This document shows positions 8,861 to 16,819 of a stretch of 32,183 bases of DNA, piece by piece. Numbering within the stretch: the first letter of the stretch is position 1; each line of letters opens with the position of its first letter. The stretch is from positions 1-32,183 of the forward strand of contig CANCLK010000034.1 of the NCBI GenBank assembly GCA_947378785.1, in the 5' to 3' direction. This stretch comes from Comamonadaceae bacterium (GTDB lineage Bacteria > Pseudomonadota > Gammaproteobacteria > Burkholderiales > Burkholderiaceae_C). The position numbers were made by a program, and so were the translations under genes. The notes below the pieces were generated by a model, which saw only the letters and a list, made by a program, of their open reading frames with translations, had not been told where the DNA came from and did not search any database.

Positions 8861-9688
8861 ATGACTTATTGCGTCGCTATCAAACTCAATGCCGGCTTGG
8901 TTTTTTTGTCAGACTCACGAACCAACGCGGGTCTGGACCACATCAGCACTTTCAGAAAAATGATTGTTTACGAGCGCCCCGGCGATCGTTTCATGGTGTT
9001 GCTGTCGGCGGGTAATTTATCGGTCTCGCAATCCATCCGCGAGATCTTGCAGATTGAAAAACTGCAAGATCCAGACGGCGGTGAGCCCATCACGATCTGG
9101 AACGCCAAGAGCATGTTTGACGCGGCTCGTGTGCTGGGTTCGGCGGTGCGACGGGTGTATGAGCGTGATGCAGCCTCCCTCAAACAGGCCGATGTGGACT
9201 TCAATGTGTCAATGCTCTTTGGTGGACAGATCAAAGGCGAAGGCATGCGTCTGTTTCAGATGTACTCCGCCGGCAACTTCATTGAAGCAACCAGCGAAAC
9301 ACCTTACTTTCAGGTTGGCGAATCTAAGTACGGCAAGCCAGTGCTAGACCGCGTCATCACGCCAGAAACGCCACTCAAAGAAGCCGCCAAGTGCGCACTG
9401 GTGTCTATGGACTCGACCATCAAGTCCAACTTGTCGGTCGGCTTCCCGCTGGACTTGGCCGTCTATGAAGTCGACAAGCTAGAAAGCGACAAGCTGGTCT
9501 GCATTGACCAGAGCAACCCGTACTACCAGATGATGCACAACAGCTGGGGCACCAAACTGCGCGAAGTTTTTGACAGCATTGCAGACCCGGTGTGGGATGA
9601 CGCCCGTAGCGATGCGCCATTGAAGATGCCAGCAGACCGGCATGACGTGCTGAAAAAAATCCGCACACCTGAAGAAAAACTGATTTAG
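8861..9688 (+). CDS. Anbu-type proteasome-like peptidase
   Basis: A 275-residue member of the Anbu (ancestral beta subunit) group of Ntn-hydrolases, relatives of HslV and the proteasome beta subunit that assemble into rings; the natural substrate is unknown. After removal of Met the protein begins with Thr, and Thr1, Asp17 (in LSDSRTNAG) and Lys32 (in FRKM) match the proteasome catalytic triad Thr1/Asp17/Lys33. Further family marks are SAGNLSVSQS, MLFGGQIKGEGMRLFQMYSAGNFI and SVGFPLDLAVYE. It sits 14 nt after mutS and is convergent with uppP, 1 nt away. The transglutaminase-like, alpha-E and ATP-grasp genes that usually accompany Anbu are absent here. Confidence 0.88.
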   Translation: MTYCVAIKLNAGLVFLSDSRTNAGLDHISTFRKMIVYERPGDRFMVLLSAGNLSVSQSIREILQIEKLQDPDGGEPITIWNAKSMFDAARVLGSAVRRVYERDAASLKQADVDFNVSMLFGGQIKGEGMRLFQMYSAGNFIEATSETPYFQVGESKYGKPVLDRVITPETPLKEAAKCALVSMDSTIKSNLSVGFPLDLAVYEVDKLESDKLVCIDQSNPYYQMMHNSWGTKLREVFDSIADPVWDDARSDAPLKMPADRHDVLKKIRTPEEKLI

Positions 9689-9689
9689 G

Positions 9690-10523
9690 TCATTCGACCC
9701 AGTTGACCCAGCCCATGTGCGCGGTCAGCAAGACCAACAAGCCGAAGACGATGCGGTACCAAGCAAACGCCACAAAGCTGTGTGTGGCGATGTAGCGCAG
9801 CAACCAGCGAATACACACCCAAGCGCTCAAGAACGAAAACAACAGCCCAACACTGAACATGGGCAGGTCAGCCATCGACAGCAATGCCCGTTCTTTGTAG
9901 AGGCTGTAGACGCCCGCACCCGTCAGCGTTGGGATGGCTAAATAGAAGGAAAAGTCAGTCGCCGCCTTGCGTGAGAGGCCAAGCAACATGCCGCCAATGA
10001 TGGTGGCACCGCTTCGACTGGTGCCCGGGATCATGGCGAAGCACTGCACCACGCCAACCTTCAACGCATCCATCAGCGTCATGCTGTCGGCATCTTCAAC
10101 GCGTGCAGATGCGGCGTTATTTTTGTGACGGTTTTCAGCCCACAAGATGATGAAACCACCCACGATAAATGCGGATGCGACCACCACTGGGTTGAACAAA
10201 TGGGCCTTGATAGTCTTGCCAAACAGCAGGCCCAAAATGACTGCCGGCATGAAGGCCACCAACACATTCAAGGCCAAGCGCTGCGCCTGTTTTTCTGTCG
10301 GCAGGCCGACCACAGTGTCTCGAATTTTTTGCCCATAAACCAGAATCACCGCAAAAATAGCCCCAGTCTGAATGGCGATGTCAAAGACCTTCGCTTTGGC
10401 ATCATTCATATCGATCAAGGCACCCGCCAAGATCAAGTGGCCAGTGGAGGAAATGGGCAAGAACTCAGTCAGTCCTTCGACAATGCCCATCACGGCAGCT
10501 TTGATCAGCAGTGCAGTATCCAA
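9690..10523 (-). CDS. uppP: Undecaprenyl-diphosphatase
   Basis: UppP (BacA) is an inner-membrane enzyme that dephosphorylates undecaprenyl diphosphate so that the lipid carrier can be reused for peptidoglycan and other polymers; overproduction gives bacitracin resistance. The 277-residue protein is strongly hydrophobic with about eight membrane segments and has both signature blocks: [17 protein letters not shown] (13-29) and PGTSRSGAT (166-174). The start is TTG 10523, supported by a GGGGA ribosome site about 8 nt upstream and by the conserved N-terminus [13 protein letters not shown]; an ATG at residue 12 would cut into the first conserved helix. A CATAAT -10-like box lies at 10549-10554 on the same strand. 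Confidence 0.95.
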   Translation of the reverse strand: MDTALLIKAAVMGIVEGLTEFLPISSTGHLILAGALIDMNDAKAKVFDIAIQTGAIFAVILVYGQKIRDTVVGLPTEKQAQRLALNVLVAFMPAVILGLLFGKTIKAHLFNPVVVASAFIVGGFIILWAENRHKNNAASARVEDADSMTLMDALKVGVVQCFAMIPGTSRSGATIIGGMLLGLSRKAATDFSFYLAIPTLTGAGVYSLYKERALLSMADLPMFSVGLLFSFLSAWVCIRWLLRYIATHSFVAFAWYRIVFGLLVLLTAHMGWVNWVE

Positions 10524-10608
10524 CTCGCGTTCCCCAAAAGTTGGCCTGATTATGCTTGAGAGCTTAGGCTAAATGCCTCTTATTCCTACTCACATTTGAT
10601 GGACGGAA

Positions 10609-11019
10609 TCAGCGCCCATGGCCATATCCAGATGGGCCACGGCCCTGCTCCCGATGACCAGGGCGTCGGTCATGCCTTTGACCCATGCCGTAGCCGCGGC
10701 CTTGAACTACCCAGCCTTGTTGATAGACCGGTTGCGGCTGGACATAGATCGGAACTTGCTGCGAGTAAATCAACCCCGGATGCATGTAGACGGGTGCAGC
10801 TTGCCCATAAAAAGGCTGCGGCTGCACAAAAATGGGCAACGGACGCGCGTTGGTCATGCCGATGATCAGCCCGGGCGAACCCACACCGAGCGACCATTGC
10901 ACGTTATCTGCCCGCGCGCTGGGGGCAACGCCTGCAACGGCAATCAACAAAGCGGTGGCGGCCATGAACTTGGCCATGTTGCGTGATGTGAAGCTGATGG
11001 TTTGAACGGAAGTTTTCAT
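10609..11019 (-). CDS. Secreted Pro/Tyr/Gln-rich repeat protein of unknown function
   Basis: Not a family I recognise. The 136-residue product has an N-terminal signal peptide (hydrophobic AATALLIAVAGVA, likely cut after ARA at residue 37), so it should be exported. The mature part contains two copies of a 12-residue unit, PIFVQPQPFYGQ (62-73) and PIYVQPQPVYQQ (90-101), with a related APVYMHPGLIYSQQ segment between them, and a Gly/Arg/His-rich tail (107-136). A strong Shine-Dalgarno (AAGGAGA, 6 nt from ATG 11019) supports this start, though Met15 would give a more ordinary short signal peptide. It is upstream of uppP on the same strand (85-nt gap) and divergent from glnS. Low complexity suggests a surface or periplasmic role, but this is inference. 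Confidence 0.75.
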   Translation of the reverse strand: MKTSVQTISFTSRNMAKFMAATALLIAVAGVAPSARADNVQWSLGVGSPGLIIGMTNARPLPIFVQPQPFYGQAAPVYMHPGLIYSQQVPIYVQPQPVYQQGWVVQGRGYGMGQRHDRRPGHREQGRGPSGYGHGR

Positions 11020-11151
11020 TGACTGTCTCCTTATATGGACACGAAGTACCCATGTACTGATTAACGTCGCTCAGCCGGAACGGACTACACGCGCTCGCGT
11101 GAAGTGCGTTGCTAAACGTAAGCGCAAGGTGCCCCGTCTAAAATAACCGTT

Positions 11152-13029
11152 ATGAGTTCTACGCCCAATTCTGTGACGTCCACCCCCCATTCGCACAACG
11201 CTTCTGCCAAGGATGTCGTCAAGCCCAGCAACTTCCTGCGACAGATCATCGAGAAAGACTTAGCCGAGGGCACCTATGCCGATCGTCATTGGGGCGGTTC
11301 GCCCGGTGACGCTGCCCACCACACCGCCGGCCCCAACGACCCGGCCAAGGTGCGCCTTCGCTTTCCGCCTGAGCCCAATGGTTACCTGCACATTGGCCAC
11401 GCCAAAAGCATTTGCCTGAACTTCGGCTTGGCACGCGACTATGGCGGCGTTTGCCACTTGCGCTTTGACGACACCAACCCCGAAAAAGAAGACACCGAAT
11501 ACGTCAATTCCATCATTGACGCGGTCAAGTGGCTGGGCTTTGACTGGCAGGCCCAAGACGGGTCTGGCACCACCCACCTGTACCAAGCCAGCGACTACTT
11601 TGACTTCATGTACCGCGCCGCCGAATATCTGGTGCAAGCCGGCTTGGCGTATGTCGACGAGCAAAGTGCTGAGGACATGCGCATCCACCGCGGCGACTTC
11701 AGCCACCCCGGCACAGACAGCCCTTATCGCAGCCGCACACCGGCTGAGAACCTAACTCGTTTTAGGCAAATGCGAGACGGTGAACTGGCCGACGGTGCAG
11801 CCGTGTTGCGCGCCAAGATCGATATGGCTTCGCCCAACATCAACCTACGCGACCCGGCCATTTACCGTATTCGCCGCGCCACGCACCACAATACGGGCGA
11901 CAAGTGGTGCATCTACCCGATGTACACCTTTGCGCACCCGATTGAAGACGCGCTGGAGCAAATCACGCACAGCATCTGCACGCTGGAGTTTGAAGACCAA
12001 CGGCCGTTTTACGACTGGCTGCTGGACAAGCTGGCCGAAGGCGGTCTGATCGCCACGCCGCACCCGCACCAATACGAATTTGCCCGCCTGAACCTCACGT
12101 ACGTGATGACCAGCAAACGCAAGCTGGCGCAACTGGTCACAGAGAAACGCGTCAACGGCTGGGACGATCCACGCATGCCAACCATCGTCGGCCTGCGCCG
12201 CCGTGGCTACACACCCGAAGCACTGCAACTCTTTGCTGAGCGCATTGGCGTCACCAAAAGCGACAGCTGGATTGACTACAGCACGCTGGAAGGCTGCCTG
12301 CGCGAAACGTTAGATGGCTCTGCAGCGCGCGCGATGGCCGTGCTGGACCCCGTCAAGTTGGTACTCACCAACTGGGATGAGGTCATGGGTTCAGGCATGC
12401 TGGACGACTGCAGCGCCCCGATTCACCCGCACCACCCCGAACTCGGCAAGCGCAGCTTCAAGATCGGCAAAGAAGTCTGGATAGATCGAAGCGACTATGA
12501 GGCCACACCCCCAAAAGGCTTTTTCAGGCTCTACCCGCCGCAGCCTGCGGCCGATGGCAGCATGACGCCGGGCAACAAAGTGCGGCTCAAATATGGCCAC
12601 GTGATTGAATGCACCGGCGCGGCTCAAGATGCCGCAGGCCAAGTCACTGAAGTGCATGCCCGCTTGATACCCGACACCAAAAGCGGCACGCCCGGCAGCG
12701 ACGCCGTCAAAGTCAAAGGCGTCATCACCTGGGTTGGCGTGGCCGACGCGGTGCAAGCCGAAGTGCGCCTGTACGAGCGCCTCTTCAGTGAAGCACACCC
12801 TGGCACCGGCGACAACGACTTCTTGAAGCAACTCAACCCCGACAGCATCCAATTCATCACCGCTTACGTCGAGCCCTCGCTCGCCGCAAGTGGCGCCATT
12901 GCGGCAAAGGCCGACGACAAGTTTCAGTTTGAACGCCACGGCTACTTTGTGGCGGACCGCGGAGACCACACCGCCGCCAAGCCGGTGTTCAATTTGGCAG
13001 TCGGCTTGAAGGACAGCTGGGGCAAGTGA
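11152..13029 (+). CDS. glnS: Glutaminyl-tRNA synthetase
   Basis: GlnRS attaches glutamine to tRNA-Gln. The 625-residue class I synthetase has PEPNGYLHIGHAKSI (HIGH at 80-83), DDTNPEKEDTEYV, and VMTSKRKL (318-325), the KMSKS-type loop, followed by the two-part beta-barrel anticodon-binding region ending in the GYFVADRGDH block. It is about 70 residues longer than E. coli GlnRS, mainly from a Ser/Thr-rich N-terminus and an Ala/His/Gly/Pro-rich insertion around 48-64. ATG 11152 has no Shine-Dalgarno and lies just after a TAAAAT box (11139-11144), so a very short leader is possible. Its stop overlaps a GTG that could start the next gene. Confidence 0.97.
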   Translation: MSSTPNSVTSTPHSHNASAKDVVKPSNFLRQIIEKDLAEGTYADRHWGGSPGDAAHHTAGPNDPAKVRLRFPPEPNGYLHIGHAKSICLNFGLARDYGGVCHLRFDDTNPEKEDTEYVNSIIDAVKWLGFDWQAQDGSGTTHLYQASDYFDFMYRAAEYLVQAGLAYVDEQSAEDMRIHRGDFSHPGTDSPYRSRTPAENLTRFRQMRDGELADGAAVLRAKIDMASPNINLRDPAIYRIRRATHHNTGDKWCIYPMYTFAHPIEDALEQITHSICTLEFEDQRPFYDWLLDKLAEGGLIATPHPHQYEFARLNLTYVMTSKRKLAQLVTEKRVNGWDDPRMPTIVGLRRRGYTPEALQLFAERIGVTKSDSWIDYSTLEGCLRETLDGSAARAMAVLDPVKLVLTNWDEVMGSGMLDDCSAPIHPHHPELGKRSFKIGKEVWIDRSDYEATPPKGFFRLYPPQPAADGSMTPGNKVRLKYGHVIECTGAAQDAAGQVTEVHARLIPDTKSGTPGSDAVKVKGVITWVGVADAVQAEVRLYERLFSEAHPGTGDNDFLKQLNPDSIQFITAYVEPSLAASGAIAAKADDKFQFERHGYFVADRGDHTAAKPVFNLAVGLKDSWGK

Positions 13030-13037
13030 GACTCCCC

Positions 13038-13649
13038 ATGCTCAACCTGTCCAATGTATTTTTTGCCTACCCGCACTGTGCCGTTTTACGAGACTTCTCT
13101 GCACAGCTTGCGCCGGGCGTGGCGATGGTACTCGGCGGTGACGGGCGTGGCAAAACCACGGTTCTAGAACTCTTGGCGGGTGTGTTGGCTCCAGATGCCG
13201 GACGTTTGCAACTGGGCAATGTGTTCTTAGACGAGCAACCCGAGGCTTACCGTCAGCAGGTGTTCTGGAAGGATCCGCGCTCAACAGCGCATGATGCCCT
13301 CAGGGTGACCGACTACCTGCAGTCTGTACAGCGCGCCTACCCCGGCTTTGACGAGGCCTTGTTGACCGAGATGATTGAAGGGCTAAGCCTAGGCCCGCAG
13401 CTGCACAAAAACCTGTTCATGCTGTCCACCGGCTCCAAGCGCAAGGTGTGGATCGCTGCTGCGGCGGCCTCCGGGGCCCAACTCACGCTACTCGATGGCC
13501 CCTTTGTTTCATTGGACCAAGCGTCGATCAACTTTGTCTTGCAAGTGCTGACCGTTGCAGCCAAGCAGTCCGTGAGGATTTGGGTGGTGGCCGACTACGT
13601 TCCGCTAGGTGACTTAGCGCTGACAACGCTGATCAACCTGGGCGATTGA
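13038..13649 (+). CDS. Degenerate ABC-type ATPase domain protein
   Basis: A 203-residue stand-alone ABC ATPase domain. Seen in order: Walker A GGDGRGKTT (33-41), a Q-loop-like QQVFW (73-77), signature LSTGSKR (129-135) and Walker B LTLLDGP (149-155). The catalytic Glu after the Walker B Asp is Gly154, and the switch His is missing (WVVADYVP at 182-189), so ATP binding is plausible but normal hydrolysis is doubtful. There is no permease gene nearby. I start at ATG 13038; a GTG at 13026 overlaps the glnS stop by four bases (GTGA), so translational coupling with glnS is possible with either start. It resembles CcmA-like small ATPases in size, but a transport role is not supported by context. Confidence 0.7.
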   Translation: MLNLSNVFFAYPHCAVLRDFSAQLAPGVAMVLGGDGRGKTTVLELLAGVLAPDAGRLQLGNVFLDEQPEAYRQQVFWKDPRSTAHDALRVTDYLQSVQRAYPGFDEALLTEMIEGLSLGPQLHKNLFMLSTGSKRKVWIAAAAASGAQLTLLDGPFVSLDQASINFVLQVLTVAAKQSVRIWVVADYVPLGDLALTTLINLGD

Positions 13650-13676
13650 CCCGCAGGCCATACTCGACAAGGCGGG

Positions 13677-14363
13677 CTATTTCTCGACCGGGTTGGCCGT
13701 CAACCAGTTCGCCGGGTAGGCCCGCATGAACTCCTTGGCCTTTTCGGGACGGGCGTTCAGCCAGGCGTCGTAAGTGCCTTCGCCCAAAATCGCCGGCATG
13801 CGTTTTTCGTTACCACCTTGCTGGTAACGGTGCAGCAGAGCGTGGCTGTTGGCGTTGACGGTCAGCACGGTGAAGCTGATGATTTCCTCGCCGTCCTTTT
13901 CCCAACGCTCCCACAAACCCGCCACGCCCATCAGCTTGCCGTCGACGCGGGTGATGCGTGTGGGAACGGCCTTCCCGCTGCGCCAGTCGTCTTCAAAAAA
14001 CGCCATCATCGGCACGATGCAACGCTGACCCTTGAGCCAGGTGTCACGAAAATTCGTGGAGGTGGTGACGGTTTCTGATCGCGCATTGACCAACTTGGTC
14101 GAACGCAGTTTGGCATCCGAGGCCGACTTGACCCACGGCGGCACCAAACCAAACTGCCCAGCCCCAAGCTCGCGCAGGCCCTTGTCGGGCGCAGCGTCCT
14201 CAGTCGGCTCGGTACTGGCGTCCAGCACTGACGGCGCTTTGCGAATAAAAACACCCAGCTTGCGCGGCCAAATGTGACGCTCCAGCGCAAAAGAAGGGGC
14301 AGCCACCTGAAAGGCATCGGGGTAGAGCGTGGCAGTTTGCACGCTTTCGTAATGAACACTCAT
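13677..14363 (-). CDS. SRAP (YedK/HMCES) family protein lacking Cys2
   Basis: SRAP proteins shield abasic sites in single-stranded DNA by a covalent link through the invariant Cys2 exposed after Met removal. This 228-residue product has the fold's other marks: LVNARSET (91-98, the Asn of the active site at 93), KGQRCIVPMMAFFEDDW (active-site Glu at 124), MGVAGLWERW (145-154) and FTVLTVNAN. However, residue 2 is Ser (ATG AGT), and the usual His two residues before RMP is Glu186 (GNEKRMP). An in-frame TAG four codons upstream rules out a longer start with a Cys. The gene is convergent with the ABC gene (27-nt gap) and stands alone. Assignment to the family is firm; SRAP activity is doubtful. 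Confidence 0.82.
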   Translation of the reverse strand: MSVHYESVQTATLYPDAFQVAAPSFALERHIWPRKLGVFIRKAPSVLDASTEPTEDAAPDKGLRELGAGQFGLVPPWVKSASDAKLRSTKLVNARSETVTTSTNFRDTWLKGQRCIVPMMAFFEDDWRSGKAVPTRITRVDGKLMGVAGLWERWEKDGEEIISFTVLTVNANSHALLHRYQQGGNEKRMPAILGEGTYDAWLNARPEKAKEFMRAYPANWLTANPVEK

Positions 14364-14518
14364 GCGGGCATGCTATCGCACTGCGCGAGCCAGCAGCAAA
14401 TCACCGCGAACCGACGCGCCATAGCAACATGGTATGGATGGAACGAAATTTGGTATTTGACTGCGAGGGGTACTTGCCAAACACTGCATCTCAGCCCAAA
14501 ACTCGGAAACATAGAATT

Positions 14519-14533
14519 GGGCCAGATCGGCCC
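14519..14533. promoter_or_regulatory. Palindrome after a -10-like box ahead of the catabolic cassette
   Basis: The inverted repeat GGGCC (14519-14523) / GGCCC (14529-14533) around AGATC lies one base after TAGAAT (14512-14517, one mismatch from TATAAT), in the 233-nt gap before the TctC gene. It could be an operator over the start site, or a weak terminator stem, as TTTAATT follows. There is no clear -35 box. The rest of the gap (14364-14511 and 14534-14581) shows nothing I can name. Confidence 0.3.
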
Positions 14534-14596
14534 TTTAATTGACTGTTCCCTGCATCCCTGAAGCATGTCGCGAACCCCTTGATGGAGAAGACAAAC

Positions 14597-15571
14597 ATGA
14601 GACAAGTGCATTTCCTCATAGCTTGCATCTGCGCGATGCCCCTGTTAGCAGGCGCACAAACAGCGGACAAAGACTATCCAAAACACCCCATCAAGATGGT
14701 CGTCCCCTATGTCGCGGGGGGTCCGATGGATTACATAGGTCGGACGTTGGGCAACAAGATAGCGGCGACGCTCGGACAAAACTTCGTCATTGACAACCGT
14801 GCGGGTGCAGGTGGTGCGATCGGCTCGGGGTATGTCGCGAAATCTGCGCCTGACGGCTACACGATCTTGAACACGTCCTCAAGCCATGCCAGCTTGCCGG
14901 TGGTTTCCAAGTCTTTGCCCTACGACCCGATCAGCGAATTTGTGCCCATCACCTTGGTGGCCAACAGTGCCGGGTTCCTGATGGCCGTCAGCACAAAAGT
15001 CACCGCCACCAACGTGCAGGAATTCATCAAAGACGCCAAGGCCAATCCGGGCAAGTACAACTACGGCTCAGCAGGTGTTGGCAATGTGATGCACTTTGCC
15101 GCTGAGTTTTTTAGCGCCAGCGCAGACATCAAGATGACGCATGTCCCCTACAAAGGCGTCGGCGAGGCCATGAACGATTTGATCGCAGGAAGGATCGACG
15201 TCTGCTTCGGGCCGGCCACTGCACTGGCACCTATGGTCAAGTCCGGCCGAATCAAAGTGTTGGCCATCACCGGCCAATCGCGCTGGCCCGTACTTCCAAA
15301 CGTACCCACCGTGGATGAAGCTGGACTCAAAGGCTTTTTTTACACGCCATGGTATGGCTTTTGGTTCCCGGCGGGCACCCCCAATGAGTATGTCAAACGG
15401 ATCCGCAATGAGGTTGCCAAAGCCTTGGACGACCCTGAAATCAAGCGTTCTTTTTCTGACCAAGGCTTTGTCACCGTCGGCTCGACACCAGAGCAATTTG
15501 ACAAGATCATCCGCGAAGAAATTGACAGGAACAAAATATTGGCGGCCAAAATAAATTTGGCACCGCAGTAA
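14597..15571 (+). CDS. TctC/Bug-family periplasmic solute-binding protein
   Basis: A periplasmic binding protein of the Bug family (tripartite tricarboxylate transporter receptor), typically binding small organic acids. The 324-residue product has a signal peptide (MRQVHFLIACICAMPLLAGA, cut near residue 20), then YPKHPIKMVVPYVAGGPMD, IDNRAGAGGAIGSGYVAKSAPDGYT and PYKGVGEAMNDLIAGRID, all family marks. ATG 14597 is preceded by GGAGAAG at a workable distance; TTG 14579 and ATG 14582 are in frame but would weaken the signal peptide. The TctA and TctB membrane subunits are not encoded nearby, as is common for Bug proteins. It heads a four-gene cassette, with the CoA-transferase starting 6 nt downstream; this suggests that it binds the acid those enzymes act on. 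Confidence 0.9.
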   Translation: MRQVHFLIACICAMPLLAGAQTADKDYPKHPIKMVVPYVAGGPMDYIGRTLGNKIAATLGQNFVIDNRAGAGGAIGSGYVAKSAPDGYTILNTSSSHASLPVVSKSLPYDPISEFVPITLVANSAGFLMAVSTKVTATNVQEFIKDAKANPGKYNYGSAGVGNVMHFAAEFFSASADIKMTHVPYKGVGEAMNDLIAGRIDVCFGPATALAPMVKSGRIKVLAITGQSRWPVLPNVPTVDEAGLKGFFYTPWYGFWFPAGTPNEYVKRIRNEVAKALDDPEIKRSFSDQGFVTVGSTPEQFDKIIREEIDRNKILAAKINLAPQ

Positions 15572-15577
15572 AACACC

Positions 15578-16795
15578 ATGAGTGATATTCAAAAAACCGT
15601 ACAAGCCCTTGAGGGCATCCGTGTTCTTGAAATTGGTAACTTCATAGCGGGACCCTTTTGCGGCATGTTGCTGGGTGACATGGGCGCAGACGTCATCAAG
15701 ATTGAACGGCCGTCGAAGGGCGACCAGACCCGCGCCATGCCTCCGATGATCAATGGCGAAAGCGCCAGCTTTAGCGTACTGAACCGCAATAAACGCAGCT
15801 TGGTTCTCGACCTCAAGCAAAAGGAAGCGCAAGACATTGTTCTGGAGCTCGCCAAATCTTGTGATGTGTTTCTGGAGAACAACCGTCCCGGCGTGTTGCA
15901 GAAAATCAATCTGGGCCCCGAGCACTTGAAAGCGGTCAATCCCCGTATCGTTTATGTGTCTGCATCTGGCTTTGGTCAGTCGGGCCCTTACACGCGTCGC
16001 GCGGGAGTCAACCTCATTATTGAGGCCTTCTCAGGCACCCTATCGGTCACTGGCCATTCAGGAGAAATGCCCGTCCGACCCGGCATTCAGACCGCGGATA
16101 TTTTTGGTGCTTTGTTTGCCACTTATGCGGTTCTCACAGGGCTGATCAGCGTGCTCAAAGGTCGGGGCGGTAAGGTCGCCGATGTGTCTTTGGTCGAATC
16201 ATCTATCGCAGCGGCGGCTTGGGAAACTGCAGGATTTTTAGCCACTGGTGAAGTCCCTCAACGCATGGGGCATCAGCATCGCTTGAATGCGCCATACCAG
16301 TTGTTCGAAACTTCAGACAAGTGCTATGTGGCAATAGGAACGCCAAACGATGAATTATTCAAACGATTCATGCACGTGATTGGTTTAGCCAACGAAATTG
16401 AAAATCCCTTGTTTTGCAGCTATGTACTGCGAAAGCAAAACGAAACGCAGTTGCTGGCGGTGGTCACACCCTTGATTCAAAAAATGACCGCCAGCGATAT
16501 CGAAAAAGAGCTTGTTGCGGTCGGCGTTCCGTGCTCGCGCATGAACGAATTTGATCAAGTATTTGATGACCCCCACATCAAGGCTCGCGCCGTGGTGACC
16601 GAAATTAACCACCCGCGAATGGGGCCCGTGAAGATGGTGCGTAATCCAGTCTTGTTTGACCAGGCCGGACCAAGCATTCAACGCGTGGCGCCGTTGCTGG
16701 GAGAGCACACAGCAGAAATCATGCGCGAACTAGGGCGCGATGAAGCACAGATCAAAGCACTAGAAAAAGCAGGCGTGATTCTCTGCGCACCCTAA
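15578..16795 (+). CDS. Class III CoA-transferase (CaiB/BaiF family)
   Basis: Transfers CoA between carboxylic acids through an enzyme-bound acyl anhydride on an Asp. The 405-residue product matches the family in length and motifs: LEGIRVLEIGNFIAGPFCGMLLGDMGADVIKIE-type opening (first 45 residues), NRNKRSLVLDLK, SASGFGQSGPY, and RPGIQTADIFGALFA, in which Asp174 aligns with the catalytic Asp of formyl-CoA transferase. Donor and acceptor acids cannot be read from sequence; succinyl-CoA is a common donor. It lies 6 nt after the TctC gene and 24 nt before the CoA lyase, so it probably activates the acid that the lyase splits. Parts of the gene, such as 16320-16520, look clearly AT-richer than the flanking housekeeping genes. 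Confidence 0.92.
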   Translation: MSDIQKTVQALEGIRVLEIGNFIAGPFCGMLLGDMGADVIKIERPSKGDQTRAMPPMINGESASFSVLNRNKRSLVLDLKQKEAQDIVLELAKSCDVFLENNRPGVLQKINLGPEHLKAVNPRIVYVSASGFGQSGPYTRRAGVNLIIEAFSGTLSVTGHSGEMPVRPGIQTADIFGALFATYAVLTGLISVLKGRGGKVADVSLVESSIAAAAWETAGFLATGEVPQRMGHQHRLNAPYQLFETSDKCYVAIGTPNDELFKRFMHVIGLANEIENPLFCSYVLRKQNETQLLAVVTPLIQKMTASDIEKELVAVGVPCSRMNEFDQVFDDPHIKARAVVTEINHPRMGPVKMVRNPVLFDQAGPSIQRVAPLLGEHTAEIMRELGRDEAQIKALEKAGVILCAP

Positions 16796-16819
16796 ACCTG
16801 ATCACTTCAAGGAAAATTT

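Noticed and set aside
13650..13676. CCCGC/GCGGG inverted repeat between the ABC and SRAP genes as a terminator
   Set aside because: Five-base stem with a 17-nt loop and no T-run on either side; too weak to call.
15068..15925. Minus-strand open frame of 285 codons
   Set aside because: Opposite the TctC and CoA-transferase genes and without recognisable motifs.
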